Of a DNA stretch of 10,342 bases, positions 1-6,352 are shown piece after piece. The position numbers were made by a program, and so were the translations under genes. Source of the stretch: Cyanobacteria bacterium OH_PDB_112 (GTDB lineage: Bacteria > Cyanobacteriota > Vampirovibrionia > Gastranaerophilales > CAJFVJ01); assembly GCA_023457295.1 (NCBI GenBank), contig JAEWLZ010000090.1, positions 1 to 10,342 of the forward strand. Direction: 5' to 3'. The notes under the pieces were generated by a model. The model was not told the DNA's origin and searched no databases. It saw only the letters and a list, made by a program, of their open reading frames with translations. How positions within the stretch are numbered: the first letter of the stretch is position 1; each line of letters starts with the position of its first letter.

Positions 1-1223
1 GGAGTCAATGTATCAATTTCAACACCCATAGTTTGAAGTTTGAGCGTTGCGATATTAATATCATTTTCTTTTGGAAGAACATAGAACTTATTTTCTAAAT
101 CTGCACGATTTTTGATTATAAATTCAACGCCAAGTGCCTGATTTGAGAAGCTCATATCCATAACGCTTGCGGGGTGACCTTCTGCGGCAACAAGATTAAC
201 CAAACGACCCTGACAAAGAACAAACAATGAACGTCCGTTATCCATTTTGTATTCTTCTAGAGAAGGTCTAATTTGTTTAATTTCTTTAACACGAGTTTTC
301 AAAGCAGCCACATTGAATTCATGGTCAAAGTGTCCGGCATTTGAAAGCATTGCACCATCTTTCATAGAAAGCATATGCTCAAGGTCTATTACATGGCGGT
401 TTCCTGTAACTGTGATGAACAAGTCACCAAGTTTTGCGGCTTCTTCCATAGGCATAACTGAATATCCTTCCATAACAGCTTCAAGAGCTTTTAGAGGGTC
501 TACTTCTGTTACGATTACATTTGCACCAAGTCCTCTTGCGCGCATAGCACAACCTTTTCCGCACCAGCCATAGCCAACGATAACAACTGTTTTGCCTGAA
601 ATAAGAATATTTGCCGCACGCAAAACCCCATCTATTGCACTTTGCCCCGTACCGTAACGGTTATCGTATAAATGTTTTGTCAAAGACTCATTTATTCCGA
701 CAGCAGGCCAAGCAAGCTGTCCTGAAGCTTCAAGAGCCTTCAAACGAATAATACCTGTTGTGGTTTCCTCTGATGAACCTATGATTTCTGATAGCTGTTC
801 GGGGTAATTTTTATGGAAAGTACAAACCGCATCACCGCCATCATCAACCAAAAATTGAGGATGAAAATCTATCAATTCTTTAACGTGTCTTTGATATGTC
901 TCAGAATCTTCTCCCGCATATCCAAAAGTAGGAACTCCGTAGTCTTTCACCAAAGATGCCGCAACATCATCTTGAGTAGAAAGAGGATTTGAAGCCACCA
1001 AAAGAACTTCTGCTCCGCCTTCTTTAAGCGCAATACCCAAGTTTGCGGTTTCTTTTGTAATATGGTTACAAATACCTATTTTTAAACCTTTGAAAGGTTG
1101 TTCTTTTCTAAATCTTTCTTTAATTTGACCCAAAACAGGCATATCACGCATAGCCCATTCTATCTGTTTTTTGCCCTGTTCGGCCAAATTCAAATCTTTA
1201 ACATCACAATTCAGAGTATTCAT
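1..1223 (-). CDS. ahcY: Adenosylhomocysteinase, C-terminus cut by window edge
   Basis: The enzyme reversibly hydrolyses S-adenosylhomocysteine to adenosine and homocysteine in the cytoplasm, using bound NAD, and so relieves product inhibition of methyltransferases. The minus strand reads open from ATG at 1223 to the window edge (407 codons), with an AGGAG Shine-Dalgarno just upstream. Visible family motifs are NPLSTQDD (substrate domain), DDGGD, the TK...YDNRYGTGQS block carrying the catalytic Lys and Asp region, the NAD-binding GYGWCGKG, TEVDPLKALEA, and NAGHFDHEFN. The GYGWCGKG and DNRYGTGQS forms resemble the shorter thermophile/archaeal-type enzymes of about 410-425 residues, so only roughly 10-15 C-terminal residues should be missing. 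The usual Cys before N-x-x-STQD is Ala-Ser here (ASNPLSTQD). Some archaeal relatives prefer S-inosylhomocysteine, so substrate choice is not fully certain, but the family assignment is. Confidence 0.96.
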   Translation of the reverse strand, partial: MNTLNCDVKDLNLAEQGKKQIEWAMRDMPVLGQIKERFRKEQPFKGLKIGICNHITKETANLGIALKEGGAEVLLVASNPLSTQDDVAASLVKDYGVPTFGYAGEDSETYQRHVKELIDFHPQFLVDDGGDAVCTFHKNYPEQLSEIIGSSEETTTGIIRLKALEASGQLAWPAVGINESLTKHLYDNRYGTGQSAIDGVLRAANILISGKTVVIVGYGWCGKGCAMRARGLGANVIVTEVDPLKALEAVMEGYSVMPMEEAAKLGDLFITVTGNRHVIDLEHMLSMKDGAMLSNAGHFDHEFNVAALKTRVKEIKQIRPSLEEYKMDNGRSLFVLCQGRLVNLVAAEGHPASVMDMSFSNQALGVEFIIKNRADLENKFYVLPKENDINIATLKLQTMGVEIDTLT

Positions 1224-1258
1224 AATTTCTCCTATTTTTTTATTTGTTCACAACTTAC

Positions 1259-1287
1259 ATCATAACAAAAAACAAAAAAATGGTCGA
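1259..1287 (-). promoter_or_regulatory. Probable sigma-70 promoter of ahcY
   Basis: On the minus strand a TCGACC -35 box (1282-1287) lies exactly 17 bp from a TATGAT -10 box (1259-1264, 5 of 6 consensus matches). Transcription would begin about 30 nt before the ahcY ATG, giving a short leader that contains the AGGAG site. The leader is too short for a SAM or SAH riboswitch. Confidence 0.5.
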
Positions 1288-1297
1288 AACAATACGA

Positions 1298-1366
1298 AAA
1301 TTTAACAGGAAATAAGGCATTTGGGTCAGATGAATGATTACAAAAAAACCAAAACCTGTAAAATTT
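1298..1366. repeat. Spaced inverted repeat in the ahcY/sigma intergenic region
   Basis: The arms are AAATTTAACAGG (1298-1309) and CCTGTAAAATTT (1355-1366). The second is the reverse complement of the first at 11 of 12 positions, across a 45-nt spacer. The repeat sits upstream of both divergent genes. It could be a pair of operator half-sites acting by looping, or chance in AT-rich DNA. The second arm contains TAAAAT, a possible -10 element for the sigma gene, but no convincing -35 box accompanies it. Confidence 0.3.
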
Positions 1367-1374
1367 GTTATGAA

Positions 1375-1390
1375 GGGTATTTTAATATCC
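1375..1390 (+). promoter_or_regulatory. Small hairpin in the leader of the sigma-factor gene
   Basis: GGGTATTTTAATATCC can fold into a six- to seven-pair stem with a tiny loop (one G-U pair). It lies just before the GAGGGAG Shine-Dalgarno at 1398-1404. No T-run follows, so it is not a classical terminator. A role in mRNA stability or translation control is possible but unproven. Confidence 0.25.
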
Positions 1391-1410
1391 TTAAAAAGAG
1401 GGAGTTAGTT

Positions 1411-1428
1411 TTGGTTGCTGATTTATAA
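1411..1428 (+). other. Possible five-codon leader ORF before the sigma gene
   Basis: A strong GAGGGAG Shine-Dalgarno (1398-1404) is 23 nt from the sigma-factor ATG, too far for direct use. It is 6 nt from a TTG at 1411. That TTG opens the frame TTG GTT GCT GAT TTA TAA, whose stop overlaps the sigma ATG as TAATG. Ribosomes loaded at the good site could translate the mini-ORF and re-initiate on the sigma gene. This is inference from spacing alone. Confidence 0.3.
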
Positions 1429-2258
1429 TGGATGTAATTAATCTTGGGCAAAACAATAAAGTAAGGAAGCTTTCAGAAGAAGAACTGAAAGAGATTTGGG
1501 CTAAGTATTTAGAAGATAAAGAAAAAAATAAAGCTCTTCGAGATACTTTAATTATCCAATATCTTCCTCTTGTAAAATACGTTGTCGGTCGTGTTCGAGT
1601 GAATTTACCTACAACTATTGCAACTGATGATTTGGCGGGCTACGGTGTTGAAGGTCTTATTGATGCTATTAATAAATATCGTTTAGACAAAGGGGCTAAA
1701 TTTGAAACTTACGCCCTTACTAGAATTCGCGGGGCAATTATTGATAAAGTAAGAAGCCTTGACTGGGTTCCAAGAGCAGTAAAGCAAAAATTAAAAATTG
1801 TTCAAACAGCAACACAAGAACTAGCGGATAAATTAGGACGAATGCCATCAACTGAAGAACTTGCCGCCCATCTTGAAACAACTCCGGATAAAATTGAAGA
1901 AGTTATAGCTGACGGACATAAAGTTTCGGTGCTGTCGCTTCATGAGAAAAAAGACCTATCAAACTCGGATAGCACAGAACTTATAGATACAATAAAAGAT
2001 GATAAAGCATCCACTCCTCTTGAAAAACTAGAAGAAAAAGATTCAAAAAAAGACCTTGAAAAAGCTCTTGCAAGATTACCCGAAAGAGAACGTGTAATTT
2101 TAGCTCTTTACTATCACGAAAACATGACAATGAAAGAAATCGGCGAAGCTATTGATGTTTCAGAATCAAGAGTTTGTCAGCTGCATTCTCAGGCAATTAT
2201 GAAACTTCGTAATTTGTTAACTCATAATACACCGGCATTAAACAGGAGCATAATTTAA
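1428..2258 (+). CDS. RNA polymerase sigma factor, FliA/WhiG (sigma-28) family
   Basis: This alternative sigma factor of 276 aa is the usual size for FliA, WhiG or SigF/SigD-type proteins. Region 2 spans about residues 36-112 (LIIQYLPLVKYVVGRV, then DDLAGYGVEGLIDA and FETYALTRIRGAIIDKVR). It leads into the LDWVPRAVKQ linker typical of the sigma-28 branch. Region 3 (about 117-190) includes KLGRMPSTEELA. Region 4 (about 210-262) has LPERERVILALYYHENMTMK and the helix-turn-helix EIGEAIDVSESRVCQLHSQA. The ATG at 1428 is the first possible in-frame start because a TGA lies at 1419. Its stop overlaps the next start (TAATG), suggesting co-translation. No flagellar, chemotaxis or sporulation gene is in the window, so the regulon is unknown and I do not call it fliA. 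No anti-sigma factor is recognisable nearby. Confidence 0.93.
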   Translation: MDVINLGQNNKVRKLSEEELKEIWAKYLEDKEKNKALRDTLIIQYLPLVKYVVGRVRVNLPTTIATDDLAGYGVEGLIDAINKYRLDKGAKFETYALTRIRGAIIDKVRSLDWVPRAVKQKLKIVQTATQELADKLGRMPSTEELAAHLETTPDKIEEVIADGHKVSVLSLHEKKDLSNSDSTELIDTIKDDKASTPLEKLEEKDSKKDLEKALARLPERERVILALYYHENMTMKEIGEAIDVSESRVCQLHSQAIMKLRNLLTHNTPALNRSII

Positions 2259-2803
2259 TGGAAGATAAAAAACTGGCTTATCTTATCACAAGACAAGCCC
2301 CCTCAGGCGGCATTTTAGGTGCGGTACTTATTTGCGACACAAAAGGTTTTCCTCTGGAATTTCGTTATACAGAACCGATTATCCCTACAAAAATTCAAAG
2401 GGTTTTGTATGGAAATAATTTGGAAAAATATCTTAAAGTTGATGTCATCTTAGATAGCTTACTTAAAGTATTATCAAGCAGTTACGACTATCTTATTGTC
2501 AGCGATGAATCATTATTAGAATACAAAGACGCAAAAAGTATCTTTAAAATAGCTACTGCTCAAAATCCTATTTTATCAAGCAATGATAAGGTTCAAGTTA
2601 CCGGTGACAATGAATGTCTTATAAGAACAAAGCTCGCAGAATCTCCTGCCAGGCTAACATTTCCACGCAATTTTAAATGCGAAGGAACAGAGTTTGAAAG
2701 TATTACCGCAACATTGTTGGAAATGGGTGAAAACATTGATATTTCAGAACCTATGAGTAGAGTTCAAAAAAGTGTAGATTTGATATGCAAAAGGGAAATT
2801 TAA
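2258..2803 (+). CDS. Conserved-looking protein of unknown function, co-translated with the sigma factor
   Basis: This 181-aa soluble protein has no signal peptide or membrane segment. Its ATG shares a base with the sigma stop codon, and AGGAG (2244-2248) lies 9 nt upstream, so it is almost certainly co-translated. The N-terminal part alternates strands and turns (LAYLITRQAPSGGILGAVLI). It leads to a block at about residues 28-60 that looks highly constrained: TKGFPLEFRYTEPIIPTKIQ, RVLYGNNLEKYL. A hydrophobic stretch DVILDSLLKVL and a core strand YDYLIVSDESLL follow. The C-terminal third contains SPARLTFPRNFKCEG. I do not recognise a named family. Position suggests a partner or regulator of the sigma factor, or a member of the same pathway; the sequence alone does not show an anti-sigma domain. 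Its 3' end overlaps the next gene by 19 nt. Confidence 0.8.
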   Translation: MEDKKLAYLITRQAPSGGILGAVLICDTKGFPLEFRYTEPIIPTKIQRVLYGNNLEKYLKVDVILDSLLKVLSSSYDYLIVSDESLLEYKDAKSIFKIATAQNPILSSNDKVQVTGDNECLIRTKLAESPARLTFPRNFKCEGTEFESITATLLEMGENIDISEPMSRVQKSVDLICKREI

Positions 2804-3663
2804 AATCTCTACAACCTATCAAAAAAAAGCCTAAACACTGGTGGTTAAAGTGGCTAAACCCTCTTTCATATCTTCCTCACAGGCTTTATAAAGATTTTTT
2901 GTCTGCTTTTTTCGGTTTCCAAAAAGGTATTCAAACTTATTATTATTACCATTCTTATCCTGATTCTCATGAATTACCCTTATTCCCTTCGGTAAAAATA
3001 AAAGAAGTTTGTCAATGCTCCGCCAAAACCCACAAACTGAATTTTGAAACAGAAAAAAAACTTTCTTATTCTTTAGATTTTTATACAACGCCGATTTACA
3101 CAAAATCCGGACTCGAACTCGGATACAAAATAAAGTGGATTTTACTTAATTTTAAAAGAATTCTTCAGCTAAAAACAGCGAATGTAAGGATTTGGCGCAA
3201 ACCTAAAATTAAAAGTTTTCTAAGTTTTGACCTAAAAAGCAGGCTTACAAAAAAACATATTCCTCCTGAAGTTTTTAAGGTTAACAATTTTGTTGATTCC
3301 AAAAAAGCTTTAATTGAGCTTGCACCTTATACAAGAACTCTTTCTTTGGGACAGCTTTATCAAATTCCTATTGAAAAACCTCCTATGAATAAAAATTTCA
3401 TAAGTTTGCAGCTTTTGGACAAATTCAAGCAGTATCTGTCACTTGCTGCAAAAGCTAAACCAACAGAGATAAAAGTCGTCAACGCATATGAAAACATGTA
3501 TGTGGAAGTATACAAAGATATAAAACACAGCCCGCAAAACAATAGCCTTTGGTGTTATTTTGACGAAACTAAGATTCATATAAAAAATCCTAAAAATTAT
3601 TATTTGGTTTTTGGTCAAAGACTCACAGACCAAAAGGTTTTCACAATTGTCTGCGAAAGCTAA
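2785..3663 (+). CDS. Basic protein of unknown function, third gene of the sigma unit
   Basis: The product is 292 aa, markedly Lys- and aromatic-rich, with a basic start (KKKPKHWWLKWLNPLSYLPH) and a Tyr run (QTYYYYHSYP). There is no clear signal peptide or transmembrane helix; the N-terminal Trp/Leu-rich segment could touch membrane or nucleic acid. Cys occurs mainly as VCQCS near residue 73. The C-terminal part (ISLQLLDKFKQYLSLAAKAK, then EIKVVNAYENMYVEVYKD) reads as mixed alpha/beta. The start at 2785 lies inside the previous gene (19-nt overlap) and has no good Shine-Dalgarno, so coupling to upstream translation is likely, or the true start is slightly different. I recognise no family. Downstream AT-rich sequence ends the unit. 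The length and the tight packing with its neighbours support a real gene. Confidence 0.78.
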   Translation: MQKGNLKSLQPIKKKPKHWWLKWLNPLSYLPHRLYKDFLSAFFGFQKGIQTYYYYHSYPDSHELPLFPSVKIKEVCQCSAKTHKLNFETEKKLSYSLDFYTTPIYTKSGLELGYKIKWILLNFKRILQLKTANVRIWRKPKIKSFLSFDLKSRLTKKHIPPEVFKVNNFVDSKKALIELAPYTRTLSLGQLYQIPIEKPPMNKNFISLQLLDKFKQYLSLAAKAKPTEIKVVNAYENMYVEVYKDIKHSPQNNSLWCYFDETKIHIKNPKNYYLVFGQRLTDQKVFTIVCES

Positions 3664-3677
3664 ATTTGCTAATAAAA

Positions 3678-3710
3678 TAATAATTAAGAAATGTAAAAAA
3701 ATAATTATTA
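3678..3710 (+). terminator. Weak AT-only hairpin after the sigma unit
   Basis: TAATAATTA (3678-3686) and TAATTATTA (3702-3710) are perfect 9-bp inverted repeats around a 15-nt loop, 15 nt past the stop at 3663. The stem has no G or C and no T-run follows, so termination strength is doubtful. The rest of 3664-3803 is AT-rich with TATA-like stretches near 3750-3761 that could promote the following small ORF, though no good -35 box matches. Confidence 0.25.
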
Positions 3711-3803
3711 CTAAATTAATTGAAGCAATTTTCTTATTAAGTCATCCTTTATAAGTATATAAGCCATGCATATTTTTTATAACATCTAAAGAGGAAAAAT
3801 AAT

Positions 3804-4022
3804 ATGAACGACAGTCTTGGTGTTAATTTGTTACCATCGGAAAATTTTTTACAAGATTCTATTAAAAATACAAAAAAAAACTCACCGCCAATTTCAATTT
3901 TTGGAACTCCATCATTGGTTATAGGTAGTGAAAATAAAGAAAACAAAAGTTTTTATGTTAATACTCCAAAATGGGTAAAAAACCTTATAAAAAAGTTTGA
4001 AAATGGAAAAAATTGCTTATAA
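3804..4022 (+). CDS. Small hypothetical protein, 72 aa
   Basis: An AGAGGA Shine-Dalgarno (3790-3795) lies 8 nt before the ATG, which is the main support that this is translated. The product is rich in Asn, Lys and Ser with a Pro/Ile-containing centre (SPPISIFGTPSLVIG) and a basic, possibly amphipathic C-terminus (TPKWVKNLIKKFENGKN). There is no signal peptide, transmembrane segment or recognisable domain. It stands alone, separated from the sigma unit by 140 bp and convergent with the rpe operon. It could be a small secreted-like or regulatory peptide, or a chance frame in AT-rich DNA. A 65-codon frame on the opposite strand (3749-3946) lacks comparable support. Confidence 0.5.
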   Translation: MNDSLGVNLLPSENFLQDSIKNTKKNSPPISIFGTPSLVIGSENKENKSFYVNTPKWVKNLIKKFENGKNCL

Positions 4023-4059
4023 GCGAAGGTTCGACAAAAATCTATCTTCATAAGTCAAA

Positions 4060-4080
4060 TTTTCTTGAAATATAAGAAAA
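4060..4080. terminator. Hairpin between convergent genes
   Basis: TTTTCTT (4060-4066) and AAGAAAA (4074-4080) form a perfect 7-bp stem with a 7-nt loop, 37 nt past the small ORF. It could act for either convergent transcript. The flanks lack a clean T-run on the plus strand and have only a short one on the minus strand, so this is tentative. Confidence 0.25.
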
Positions 4081-4104
4081 CTCCCGTGGAAAAATTTTTA
4101 CAGA

Positions 4105-4129
4105 CAGGAATTAATTTCTAAAAATCCTG
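4105..4129 (-). terminator. Possible terminator hairpin after rpe
   Basis: Read on the minus strand just beyond the rpe stop, CAGGA (4125-4129) pairs with TCCTG (4105-4109). Two more pairs follow one mismatch. A run of five T lies about 6 nt further on (4095-4099). The stem is short, but its place at the end of a five-gene operon makes it the best candidate terminator here. Confidence 0.3.
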
Positions 4130-4135
4130 AAAATC

Positions 4136-4774
4136 CTACTTTAATGCCTTAATAGCGGCAGCAACATCCTCGGTGCCATAAACACTTGAGCCTGCGACCA
4201 AAATATTTGCGCCTGCCTGAGTTACAAGACGCGCAGTATCAGAATTTATGCCTCCATCCACCTGAATATCAATTTCAGGCACTAAGGCTCTAATTTCTGC
4301 AATCTTAGAGATAGAATTTTCCATAAAACTCTGCCCGCCAAACCCTGGTTCAACGCTCATCACAAGCACCATATCAACTAATGGCAAAATATCCTTTATC
4401 GCATCAACACTTGTTTTGGGCTTAATAGAAACCCCTGCTTTGATACCGTAAGACTTGATTTGCTCAATAACTTCGAAGAGATTATCAACACAAGCTTCTT
4501 GATGTACCGTAATAACATCAGCCCCAGCTTTTGTAAAATCCGGGATGTACTTCCAAGGATTTTCTATCATCAGATGAACATCCAAAGGAAGTTTTGTGAC
4601 CTTACGCAAGCTCTTTACAACAGGTGCGCCAATTGTAATATTCGGCACAAAATGCCCATCCATAACATCCACATGAATCCAGTCCGCACCTGCTTTTTCT
4701 ACCAATCTGATATCACGTTCCAAATTCGCAAAATCAGCTGACAAAATTGAAGGAGCAACAAGAATTTTATTCAT
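4136..4774 (-). CDS. rpe: Ribulose-phosphate 3-epimerase
   Basis: The enzyme interconverts D-ribulose 5-phosphate and D-xylulose 5-phosphate in the pentose phosphate pathway (cytoplasm, TIM barrel). At 212 aa it is the normal size. Diagnostic segments are APSILSADFANL at the N-terminus, HVDVMDGHFVPNITIGAP, DVHLMIENP, VMSVEPGFGGQSFM (phosphate/active-site loop) and IQVDGGIN. The expected divalent-metal ligands are present as H34, D36, H67 and D173, where D36 and D173 would also be the acid/base pair. It is the last gene of the operon. Its ATG lies inside the end of rnc (ATGAATAA, 8-nt overlap), with a modest AGGT upstream, so translational coupling to rnc is likely. Nothing is truncated or unusual. 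Confidence 0.97.
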   Translation of the reverse strand: MNKILVAPSILSADFANLERDIRLVEKAGADWIHVDVMDGHFVPNITIGAPVVKSLRKVTKLPLDVHLMIENPWKYIPDFTKAGADVITVHQEACVDNLFEVIEQIKSYGIKAGVSIKPKTSVDAIKDILPLVDMVLVMSVEPGFGGQSFMENSISKIAEIRALVPEIDIQVDGGINSDTARLVTQAGANILVAGSSVYGTEDVAAAIKALK

Positions 4775-5486
4775 CTTTTACAAGACCTAATCTTTCGATA
4801 GCACTATATGCGGCTTTTTGCTGGGCTTCTTTTTTAGACTTGCCCTGTCCTTGTCCTACCACCTGTTCTTTGATAAAAACATTCACAGTAAAAGTTCTGT
4901 CATGAGCAGGGCCTGTTTCTCCGACAGTTTGATAAATAGGAAGAATTTTGTATTGCTCTTGCGTATATTCCTGCAAAATAGCCTTTGGATTGTAAAAAAC
5001 ATCATTTTTATCTATAAACTCAACCTCGGCTGATGCCAAATTAATTAAAAACGCATAAAGTTTATCTAATTTATCATCCAAATATAAAGCCCCTAAAAGT
5101 GCTTCAAAAGCACAAGCAAGAGTAGACTCCCTCATTCTTCCGCCCTGTTTTTCTTCAGCAGGACCAATTTGTAAATACTGATGAAGTTTTATTTTTCTTG
5201 CAAAACTAGCCAAAGTAGTATCACTGACTATAATTGAACGGATTTTACTTAAGCGACCTTCATCATATTCAGGAAAAATATTGAATAAATAATCGCTTAT
5301 AATAAGCTTTAAAACAGCATCTCCCAAAAATTCAAGCCTCTCATAATCGCTATATTCTTCAATACTATATTCATTAATATAAGAGCTATGAGTCAATGCC
5401 ATATCTAAAAGTTGCAAATTAGAACATTTTAGATTTTGTAGCTTTAAAAAAACCTTTAATAATTCTGTTCTTTCTTTTTTAAGCAT
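4767..5486 (-). CDS. rnc: Ribonuclease III
   Basis: This dsRNA-specific endonuclease matures rRNA precursors and cleaves structured mRNAs and sense/antisense duplexes. It has 239 aa in the standard two-domain layout: an RNase III domain (about 20-150) with the signature ERLEFLGDAVL (E49, E52, D56), and a dsRNA-binding domain (about 166-235) ending GKSKKEAQQKAAYSAIERLG. By alignment to E. coli, E49, E52, D56 and E128 match E38, E41, D45 and E117. The partner of the metal ligand D114 is Cys125, in RESTLACAFEALLGALYLD; the codon is TGT at 5112-5114 on the minus strand. The residue before the signature Glu is Tyr rather than the usual Asn. The start shares bases with the cdsA stop (TAATG). Family assignment is firm; the effect of the Cys on metal use is unknown. 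Confidence 0.96.
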   Translation of the reverse strand: MLKKERTELLKVFLKLQNLKCSNLQLLDMALTHSSYINEYSIEEYSDYERLEFLGDAVLKLIISDYLFNIFPEYDEGRLSKIRSIIVSDTTLASFARKIKLHQYLQIGPAEEKQGGRMRESTLACAFEALLGALYLDDKLDKLYAFLINLASAEVEFIDKNDVFYNPKAILQEYTQEQYKILPIYQTVGETGPAHDRTFTVNVFIKEQVVGQGQGKSKKEAQQKAAYSAIERLGLVKDE

Positions 5487-6352
5487 TAGAATAATCTCTC
5501 GGAAAGTAACCTTATATAAACGTAAACATAATTAAAATAATAATAAGCAACAGCGGCTGTAAAAATAAAACTGTCCGCTCTATCCAAAATTCCACCGTGC
5601 CCCGGTAAAATATCACTAGCATCTTTAGCATTGGCATCTCTTTTCATCATAGATTCCGCCAAATCGCCAAGCTGAGCAAAAACAGAGAAAATAATTGCCG
5701 CAAAAATACAATTTAAAATATCAATATGAATCGACGTTCCGACTAAAACAGAAATTAACACAGAAGCCACAAGTCCACCGATTGAACCTTCAACAGTTTT
5801 TTTAGGGCTAATAACAGGAGCAAGTGGTGTTTTCCCCAATTTTGTTCCTATATAAAAAGCTCCTATATCTGTAGCCAAAATTATACAAAAAACCAAAATA
5901 AGATATCCTAGTCCTTCATTAAGTTTGAAAAAACCATGCGGATTAAAAGTATAATTCAAAAAAGTAAGCCCATGAGTATCAATTCCACGAAGCAAAACCA
6001 AATGAGCAGGAAGCAACATTCCGTAAAGAACACCTAAAAGACTTGTAGCAGTATCCGCTATTGTTGCCTTTTGTCGGGACATAATTGCCAAAAAAGCTGT
6101 TATAGTAGCAGCAGCTACAATTGCTATCATCCAGTCATATCTACCCAAAAGAGCCGTAAAGAAAATCAAAAAACCAAAAAAACCTATAAAAGTTAAACTT
6201 GGTCGATTACCCTTACTTTCGTTTAAAGTAACATATTCTTTTTCTCCCAAAAAACAGAGCAAAGCCAAAAACACGGCTAACCAAGCTCCGCCTAAAAGAA
6301 TAGACGCAAATGTAATTGCGGAAAAAATTAAACCTGTGATTACTCTTTTCAC
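5486..6352 (-). CDS. cdsA: Phosphatidate cytidylyltransferase (CDP-diacylglycerol synthase)
   Basis: This integral membrane enzyme makes CDP-diacylglycerol from CTP and phosphatidate, the branch point for phosphatidylglycerol, cardiolipin and related lipids. It has 288 aa with several hydrophobic helices, starting at residues 4-35 and recurring through 155-225. The CDP-alcohol signature of the family is complete at residues 234-260: S234, K237-R238, K243-D244, PGHGG (250-254) and DRAD (257-260). The upstream TDIGAFYIGTKLGKTPLAP and SPKKTVEGSIGG blocks are also typical. The start is GTG at 6352, whose G is shared with the frr stop TAG (TAGTG), with GAGGT about 11 nt upstream. Many bacteria place uppS between frr and cdsA; it is absent here. 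Confidence 0.96.
   Translation of the reverse strand: MKRVITGLIFSAITFASILLGGAWLAVFLALLCFLGEKEYVTLNESKGNRPSLTFIGFFGFLIFFTALLGRYDWMIAIVAAATITAFLAIMSRQKATIADTATSLLGVLYGMLLPAHLVLLRGIDTHGLTFLNYTFNPHGFFKLNEGLGYLILVFCIILATDIGAFYIGTKLGKTPLAPVISPKKTVEGSIGGLVASVLISVLVGTSIHIDILNCIFAAIIFSVFAQLGDLAESMMKRDANAKDASDILPGHGGILDRADSFIFTAAVAYYYFNYVYVYIRLLSERLF

Noticed and set aside
247..573. Plus-strand open frame of 108 codons
   Set aside because: It lies fully inside ahcY on the opposite strand, and its translation is low-complexity and domain-free, so it is an antisense shadow.
1..1223. ahcY as a truncated pseudogene
   Set aside because: The frame is intact with all family motifs; it is cut only by the window edge.
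1224..1258. SAM or SAH riboswitch before ahcY
   Set aside because: The leader between the likely transcription start and the ATG is only about 30 nt and AT-rich, with no conserved riboswitch core.
2831..3103. Minus-strand open frames over the third gene of the sigma unit (also 3360-3542 and 3439-3633)
   Set aside because: They overlap a longer, better-placed gene, have no ribosome-binding support and give Phe/Leu/Lys-rich translations typical of antisense AT-rich frames.
3749..3946. Minus-strand 65-codon frame opposite the small ORF
   Set aside because: The Phe/Leu-rich translation reflects A-rich sequence on the other strand. The plus-strand frame has the Shine-Dalgarno.
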